Below, in pieces: positions 59,625-64,000 of a DNA stretch of 64,000 bases. Both the position numbers and the translations under genes were made by a program. The DNA is taken from contig DAOQWL010000023.1 in NCBI GenBank assembly GCA_035342095.1, positions 4,189 through 68,188 of the forward strand. Reading direction: 5' to 3'. Source of the DNA: PLanc-01 sp035342095 (GTDB lineage Bacteria > Planctomycetota > Phycisphaerae > Sedimentisphaerales > Anaerobacaceae). The stretch's first letter is position 1. The number at the start of each line of letters is the position of its first letter. The notes beneath the pieces were generated by a model. The model saw only the letters and a program-made list of their open reading frames with translations. It ran no database searches and was not told where the DNA came from.

Positions 59625-61460
59625 CTACAAGATCTTCTCGACCACCACCTTCTGCCCATCCGCAAAATGCGCCGTATCGGCGTCCTGAGGACTGATGAGC
59701 ATCTGCCCATCCGCCTTCGAATGGGCGGGTAAGCCCGCTCTGACGTGAACGGAGTGGAGGCCCCCGTACCACCAGCGAACATCGTCCGCGTACAGCAGGT
59801 CGCCCGGCTCGGCCGCCATCGTATCGAGCGCGGACTGCGGGACGATCACCGTGTTCGTGCCCGCAAGGCTCGGGTCGAGCTTGGCGGTCAGCCGGGCTTT
59901 GCCGCCGGGACGGCGATTCGGTTCGCCTCCCTTGAACTGGCGCATGGCGTCCGTCTGAGTGCCTGCGACAAGCCCTTTGATCTCGCCCAGGGCCCTGGGC
60001 CTCGTGAACCACGTAACGACCACGCCGACCGTGCCGGCCGCCAGCAGGCCGAACAGGGCCCGCATGAACGTATAGCTGTCGGGACCCATGCCGAAATCGA
60101 GCGGTCCGACGAGCACATCGGGCCAGACAAAGGACAAGGCGATCAGGACGCTTCCGACCGCGATGGTCGCGAAAGCAGCCGCCGGAGTGTACCGCTGCCA
60201 CAGAATCCCCAGGAAGATCGCCATCAGAACCGGCGGGGTCACCGCGGCGGTGAACATGCCGTGCGCCTCGTAGATGGTGCCCTTCATAAACACCGGCACC
60301 AGAGCCAGGCCCAGACCGGCCGCGGCCAGGCTCGTGATCCTCGCCACCAGCAGATGATGCTTGTCGCTGGCGGCGGGACGGATGTACGGTCGCCAGATAT
60401 CGTTGACGAAGATCGCACTGACCGCGTTCACAAGGGAGTCCGCCGTACTCATCAGCGCCGCAGTCAGAGCCGCCAGGATGAAACCGAAAACCCCGGGGGC
60501 ACAGAGGAAGTGGGCGGCGTTGACGAAGGAACCGCCCGCGTCCGTTGCCAGTTCGCCCTTATTCACGAGCGCCTTCGCGATCCAGCCGCCGCAACTGGTC
60601 GCGATGGCCGCCAGGGGAGCCAGCACGAGGACCCAGCAGATGACCATTCGCCGCGAGTCCTTGACGCTCTTGAGCGAGAGGAACCGCATGAGGAAGGCCT
60701 GGTGCATCAGCATGACGGCGCCGGTGTTGGCCAGACCGTCTTGTGCATAGATGCCGATGAAGCTGAACTTGGGCGGGGCATTGAAGTCGGAGAAGGCGTA
60801 CTTGTGCGCCTGTGGGAGCAGAGACCAGAAATCACCGAAGCCGCCGAAGTGATAGATCGCGCCGGCGAACAGGCCAAGTCCCGCGATGAGGAGGATGACC
60901 CCCTGCGCCAGGTCGGTCATGATGACCGCAGTTTGCCCGCCAGCACAGACATACAGGGCCACCGCCACCGCCGTCACGGTCGCCCCGGTCATGATCTCCC
61001 AGCCGAGCAGCGTGTGCATGGTCTTGCCCAGGGTGACGAGGTTGATGCCGATATAGCCCGTGAGGTACAGCAGAATGATGACGGTGCCCATGACTCGCGT
61101 CTTCTTGTCGAAGCGGGCCTCCAGGTACTCGGGGATCGAGACGATCTTCCTATAATAGATGATGGGGATCCAGACCAGCACCAGGATGGGCATCCAGAAC
61201 CAGTCGTTGAAGTAGGTCTGCGTGCTGGAGATGCCATATTGGAAGCCCGCTTCACTGTACTTGACGAAGCTGTAGCTTCCGACAATCGTGGCAATGCACG
61301 AGAAGGCGATCAGCCACCAGGAGAATCGTTGGCCCCCGAAAAAAAAGTCCTTCGTACCGGACGTATAACGCCCGAAGAACAAACCGAATCCCATGACACC
61401 GACGAAATAAGCCAGCAGAACGACATAATCGAGGGGCATGCCGAGAACCTCAGCAATCAT
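59625..61460 (-). CDS. Sodium:solute symporter (SSS family) with C-terminal soluble extension
   Basis: 611-residue inner-membrane protein with about 13-14 helices. It starts MIAEVLGMPLDYVVLLAYFV, then GVMGFGLFFGRYTSGTKDFF (typical SSS TM1-TM2), SWWLIAFSCIATIVGSYSF, and AALTAALMSTADSLVNAVSA, the sodium-site region of TM8. The last ~110 residues (from GEIKGLVAGTQTD) are soluble and include NTVIVPQSALDTMAAEPGDL, an unusual add-on for this family. ATG 61460 overlaps the stop of the small two-helix gene (ATGA), so the two are coupled. Substrate unknown; the upstream glycerophosphodiesterase hints at a glycerol- or polyol-derived compound. Confidence 0.9.
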   Translation of the reverse strand: MIAEVLGMPLDYVVLLAYFVGVMGFGLFFGRYTSGTKDFFFGGQRFSWWLIAFSCIATIVGSYSFVKYSEAGFQYGISSTQTYFNDWFWMPILVLVWIPIIYYRKIVSIPEYLEARFDKKTRVMGTVIILLYLTGYIGINLVTLGKTMHTLLGWEIMTGATVTAVAVALYVCAGGQTAVIMTDLAQGVILLIAGLGLFAGAIYHFGGFGDFWSLLPQAHKYAFSDFNAPPKFSFIGIYAQDGLANTGAVMLMHQAFLMRFLSLKSVKDSRRMVICWVLVLAPLAAIATSCGGWIAKALVNKGELATDAGGSFVNAAHFLCAPGVFGFILAALTAALMSTADSLVNAVSAIFVNDIWRPYIRPAASDKHHLLVARITSLAAAGLGLALVPVFMKGTIYEAHGMFTAAVTPPVLMAIFLGILWQRYTPAAAFATIAVGSVLIALSFVWPDVLVGPLDFGMGPDSYTFMRALFGLLAAGTVGVVVTWFTRPRALGEIKGLVAGTQTDAMRQFKGGEPNRRPGGKARLTAKLDPSLAGTNTVIVPQSALDTMAAEPGDLLYADDVRWWYGGLHSVHVRAGLPAHSKADGQMLISPQDADTAHFADGQKVVVEKIL

Positions 61461-61681
61461 AGCGTCCCCCCCTCTGCCCAGTGGGGCGACAGGAATGTGA
61501 AAACGCACGCACCCGCCAGCAGGAGCAGATACCCTGCGACAAAGGCGACCAGGAGCCGCCGGTCTTCGGAGACCTTGAGATCGAGGTATCCGCCTCGCAG
61601 CCCGGCCCAGATGCCAACGGCACACAGCACCAGACCGACGCCGAACTCGCAGACAATCGGCCAGACTCGCAGCATGTTCAC
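61457..61681 (-). CDS. Small two-helix membrane protein coupled to the symporter
   Basis: 72-74 residues with two hydrophobic helices (VGLVLCAVGIWAGL and LLVAFVAGYLLLLAGACVFT) joined by a charged loop. GTG 61681 overlaps the stop of the phosphodiesterase gene (GTGA); ATG 61675 is an alternative. Its stop overlaps the symporter ATG. Size, topology and coupling recall YhdT (with PanF) and YjcH (with ActP), small partners of SSS symporters. I infer an accessory subunit. Confidence 0.8.
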   Translation of the reverse strand: MNMLRVWPIVCEFGVGLVLCAVGIWAGLRGGYLDLKVSEDRRLLVAFVAGYLLLLAGACVFTFLSPHWAEGGTL

Positions 61682-62496
61682 GGGATGGCCCTCCGATTCT
61701 TCAACTGCTCTCGTAGCCAGGCGGGACGGTTGGTGGTGATCCCATCGACGCCCAGGGCGACCAGCCTGGCCGCCTCCTCGGGATCGTCCACCGTCCAGAC
61801 GTAGAGCTTCAGTCCCGCAGCGCGGACCCCGCGAACGAATCCCTCCGTCACGCCGGCATAGTGGACATCGACGCCGTCCAGGCCCCGGGCCTTGGCGGTT
61901 TCCGCGAGGTTGGGATCGTGTGGAATCCATTGCTGGGTGTCCTTGACCTTGTCGGTCCCTTTGAGCCAGTACGTCGGGACGTCGATCAGTTGCCTGGACG
62001 CCGCAGCGACCTCCAGGTCAAAGCAGATGATGACAATCTGGGACATCTTGCCACTCTGGGCAAGCATGGGCTTCAGAACGGGCAGGATTTCCTGCTTGCA
62101 CTTGATCTCGACGTAGAGCTTCCGCCCGGGCGGGATCGTCGCCAGCACCTCCTCCAGATAGGGGATTCGCTCGCCCGCGAACTCGGGGCCTTTGAAGCTG
62201 CCCACGTCCAGCTTGCGCAGCTCCTGTGAATTGCTCTCGCTGACCTTCAGGTCGGTCCCCCCGCTGGTGCGTTTTGTCGTGGAGTCGTGGATCACGACGA
62301 TGCGATTGTCCTTCGACAGGTAGACATCGACCTCGACATCGGCCTCCTTCTGCCATCCGAGCTTGACGGAGGCCAGGGTATTCTCCGGCGCCAAGTAGGA
62401 CGCCCCTCGATGGGCAATGATGTCGACGGAACTCCGACACCCCGACGCGCCGACCATGAACACAAGAACGATCCCCCAGACAGCCGCATGTCTCAT
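61678..62496 (-). CDS. Glycerophosphodiester phosphodiesterase lipoprotein
   Basis: Hydrolyses glycerophosphodiesters to glycerol-3-phosphate and an alcohol outside the cytoplasm. The 272-residue protein has a lipoprotein signal (GIVLVFMVGASGC) and a TIM-barrel GDPD domain: DIIAHRGASYLAPENTLASV, DVEVDVYLSKDNRIVVIHDS, KLYVEIKCKQEILPVLK, then LYVWTVDDPEEAARLVALGV with DGITTNRP at the end. AAGGAG precedes ATG 62496; the frame upstream to 62580 is not needed. First gene of a three-gene overlapping operon with a small membrane protein and a symporter, suggesting hydrolysis followed by uptake of a product. Confidence 0.93.
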   Translation of the reverse strand: MRHAAVWGIVLVFMVGASGCRSSVDIIAHRGASYLAPENTLASVKLGWQKEADVEVDVYLSKDNRIVVIHDSTTKRTSGGTDLKVSESNSQELRKLDVGSFKGPEFAGERIPYLEEVLATIPPGRKLYVEIKCKQEILPVLKPMLAQSGKMSQIVIICFDLEVAAASRQLIDVPTYWLKGTDKVKDTQQWIPHDPNLAETAKARGLDGVDVHYAGVTEGFVRGVRAAGLKLYVWTVDDPEEAARLVALGVDGITTNRPAWLREQLKNRRAIP

Positions 62497-62621
62497 TCGA
62501 TGCACTCCTTCAAGCATAGTGAGCCGACTCTGTGACCTCCCGGCTGGGGCCATGGTATCCGCCGGTCCGTCCGAGTTCAAGGCTTCTGCCGGACATCACA
62601 CAAGAATGGGAGAAGTTGAGA

Positions 62622-62852
62622 ATGGCAAAGGACCAATATGGCCCGATCCCTTTCGTTGCGGTCAGTCTTGTGAATCTCCTCAGGAAGAAGATGAAGGAGG
62701 ACTGGTTGTATGCGTTTACCGCTCGGTGGGTACCAGCGGAGAAATTGCCAGATGTAGATGAATGCGACAGACTGTCCGCGTCGGCTGGGAGGATGGGGCA
62801 ACGCTGGCGAGCGACCCGAGCGCCGCAGCCGGTGGTACGCCGTCCAACCTAG
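62622..62852 (+). CDS. Possible short protein or gene remnant
   Basis: A 76-codon frame with GGGAG 9 bases before its ATG. The first ~48 residues (MAKDQYGPIPFVAVSLVNLL, then RKKMKEDWLYAFTARWVPAE) look protein-like, while the end (RMGQRWRATRAPQPVVRR) looks like read-through into non-coding DNA. It is divergent from the phosphodiesterase operon. No family recognised; it may be the surviving 5' part of a decayed gene. Confidence 0.3.
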   Translation: MAKDQYGPIPFVAVSLVNLLRKKMKEDWLYAFTARWVPAEKLPDVDECDRLSASAGRMGQRWRATRAPQPVVRRPT

Positions 62853-62876
62853 AATGTTGGGCACGATTAGCGTAGC

Positions 62877-62925
62877 GTGTCGCGGGCATCGTGCCCGCGA
62901 TTCAAGGGCAAGATGCCCTCGACAC
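62877..62925. repeat. GGGCAAGATGCCC-family palindrome, intergenic copy
   Basis: Arms GTGTCGCGGGCATCG.. and ..AAGGGCAAGATGCCCTCGAC pair across a short loop. Third copy of the family found at 15075 and 19461. The remainder of 62853-63142 shows no supported gene. Confidence 0.78.
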
Positions 62926-63142
62926 AGACTTGGCCGGTCCCCAAACTAACATGGACGGCGTAGCAGTATACGGCAGAGGGGGCTCGACACTACGCCGGGT
63001 CTCTTCGCTCTCTCCGCTGGTACCCAAAATGCGATAAACGCAATCCATCCCAGGACAAGACACCTACTGATAACAGGGAGATAGCGCTGTGTACACCCGC
63101 CGCTGAGCAGTGGCCGGCGGCCTTCCCACCATGTCAACACCC

Positions 63143-63955
63143 TCACTTCCATCGAAGCTGCTTCAATTCCTCCGCGGTGCGGATGAACTTCACTTCGTCG
63201 TCATTCAATAGGACGCAACCGCCCTTGGGGTCGTGCTTATCGAAGGTAAACAACTCGGGCCCGCCGTGCTGGTTCCAGCCCGGCTGTGATTCGAAGAGAA
63301 AGACCACGTCTTTGGGTGAGCCCTCTCTGCAATTCGAGTTCATAGCGTAGTCTGACACCCAACTGTCCGGGGGCTCGCTCGGAGGATCGTTTCCGTCTGA
63401 CGGGGAGTACACGCCGTTTGCATCGGTGGACGCGTGGACGGCCGGACAGGCAAACCTCCGCGCTATGACTCTGTCAGGATACTGACGTCTTGTCTTGCCA
63501 TCCAGCGTGTAGTCAGTGGTGTGTATTCTGCGCATAGCGCGGACGATCTCGTCACACCACTGGTTGGGGTCCGGACACGGAGGCCGCTCAGGGCCATGCC
63601 AGAGCCCGCCGAAAAGCAGTCCACTCAGCTTCATGGCGCATTCCCATCTGGCTCGCAGAGGCTTGCGTGCCGGGGGATCAAGACTGCCCAGGATATGAGA
63701 CCCCGGCGGACATACGAATTCATGTCCTCTCACGCGGACTATGGGCTCAAAACCAGGATAGATGTGCAACGACGCCACGCATCTTCTTGCTCGGTAGCAC
63801 GTTACGTCCGTTGGAATAGCGAGTATCTTGCTGGTGACTATACCGCGGTCTCTTCCCCGGCGGATCTGGTTGGCAAAGGCCCTGATCTTCTCTGGATCGG
63901 TGACCGTCCATTTGTCGAAGGACCGTACGAACTGTTGTTCTTTTTCACTTAGTAA
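63143..63955 (-). CDS. Protein with C-terminal H-X9-DG-like domain, start unresolved
   Basis: The frame is open from 63955 (just after an in-frame TAG at 63956-63958) to the stop at 63143. No ATG fits the beginning: the segment after the TAG reads EKEQQFVRSFDKWTVTDPEK, which looks coding, while the first GTG (63778) is internal. The C-terminal ~130 residues (NQWCDEIVRAMRRI, MNSNCREGSPKDVVFLFE, GWNQHGGPELFTFDKHDPKG, EELKQLRWK) match the protein at 16218-17858. Here the H-X9-DG position reads NDDEV instead of NDGTV. Either an unusual start, a sequencing frame error near 63950, or a 5'-damaged gene explains the missing start. Confidence 0.65.
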   Translation of the reverse strand, partial: LLSEKEQQFVRSFDKWTVTDPEKIRAFANQIRRGRDRGIVTSKILAIPTDVTCYRARRCVASLHIYPGFEPIVRVRGHEFVCPPGSHILGSLDPPARKPLRARWECAMKLSGLLFGGLWHGPERPPCPDPNQWCDEIVRAMRRIHTTDYTLDGKTRRQYPDRVIARRFACPAVHASTDANGVYSPSDGNDPPSEPPDSWVSDYAMNSNCREGSPKDVVFLFESQPGWNQHGGPELFTFDKHDPKGGCVLLNDDEVKFIRTAEELKQLRWK

Positions 63956-64000
63956 CTATCTCAAAAGGCTCAGGCGATGTTGACGACGATACCAGAGCAG

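Overview
The window reads as chromosomal DNA of a GC-rich, Gram-negative, polysaccharide-oriented bacterium, most likely an uncultured planctomycete of the Phycisphaerae / Sedimentisphaerales type. This is inference from gene content: a PEP-CTERM protein with a VPAPGAILLG-type tail, proteins ending in H-X9-DG-like (planctomycete pilin-type) domains, a DUF1080 lipoprotein, a Tat-exported sulfatase, a secreted ADP-ribosylglycohydrolase-like protein and fucose salvage. No rRNA, tRNA, CRISPR array, prophage or transposase gene was found. Recurrent promoters of the form TTGC/TTGA-N17/18-TAtAAT precede many genes.

Layout. 1-5.2 kb: the 5' part of a large secreted protein (minus strand, running off the left edge), queG, and an ECF sigma factor translationally coupled to a membrane anti-sigma-like protein with a pilin/H-X9-DG-like exterior domain. 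5.3-9.7 kb: a sugar ABC importer (binding protein, double ATPase, permease) and a DUF1080 lipoprotein. 10-16 kb: a Na/Pi cotransporter-PhoU fusion, then a lipoprotein penicillin-acylase-type hydrolase paired with a Tat sulfatase. 16-22.7 kb: an H-X9-DG-like surface protein, threonine synthase, a beta-helix/propeller protein and a thrombospondin-C-like PEP-CTERM protein. 22.8-26.8 kb: amtB-glnB behind a consensus sigma-54 promoter, dtd, and a conserved unknown. 27-33 kb: cysteine synthase, topoisomerase I and a secreted ADP-ribosylglycohydrolase-like protein.

33.4-57.6 kb is a large surface-polysaccharide locus, nearly all on the plus strand with short gaps or overlaps: sugar epimerase, bifunctional fucokinase/GDP-fucose pyrophosphorylase, DUF2723-like membrane protein, flippase, pyruvyl transferase coupled to an F420-dehydrogenase beta-like Fe-S protein, O-antigen ligase/polymerase, four GT4 glycosyltransferases, UDP-GlcNAc 2-epimerase, DegT aminotransferase, initiating sugar-phosphate transferase, a KamA-type radical SAM enzyme and a TIGR03790-like exported protein. 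The likely logic is: make GDP-fucose, UDP-ManNAc and amino sugars, start on undecaprenyl phosphate, extend with GT4 enzymes, decorate, flip and polymerise. An exported SagB-like/DJ-1-like fusion follows. 59-64 kb holds a three-gene operon (glycerophosphodiesterase lipoprotein, tiny two-helix protein, sodium:solute symporter) and a second H-X9-DG-like protein.

The most unusual feature is the number of short palindromic repeats. Several families sit between genes, and at least three palindromes lie in frame inside conserved genes (queG, acylase, sulfatase). Others supply the first or last residues of neighbouring proteins. Two copies of a MITE-like inverted-repeat element and a perfect 25-bp inverted-repeat element are also present.
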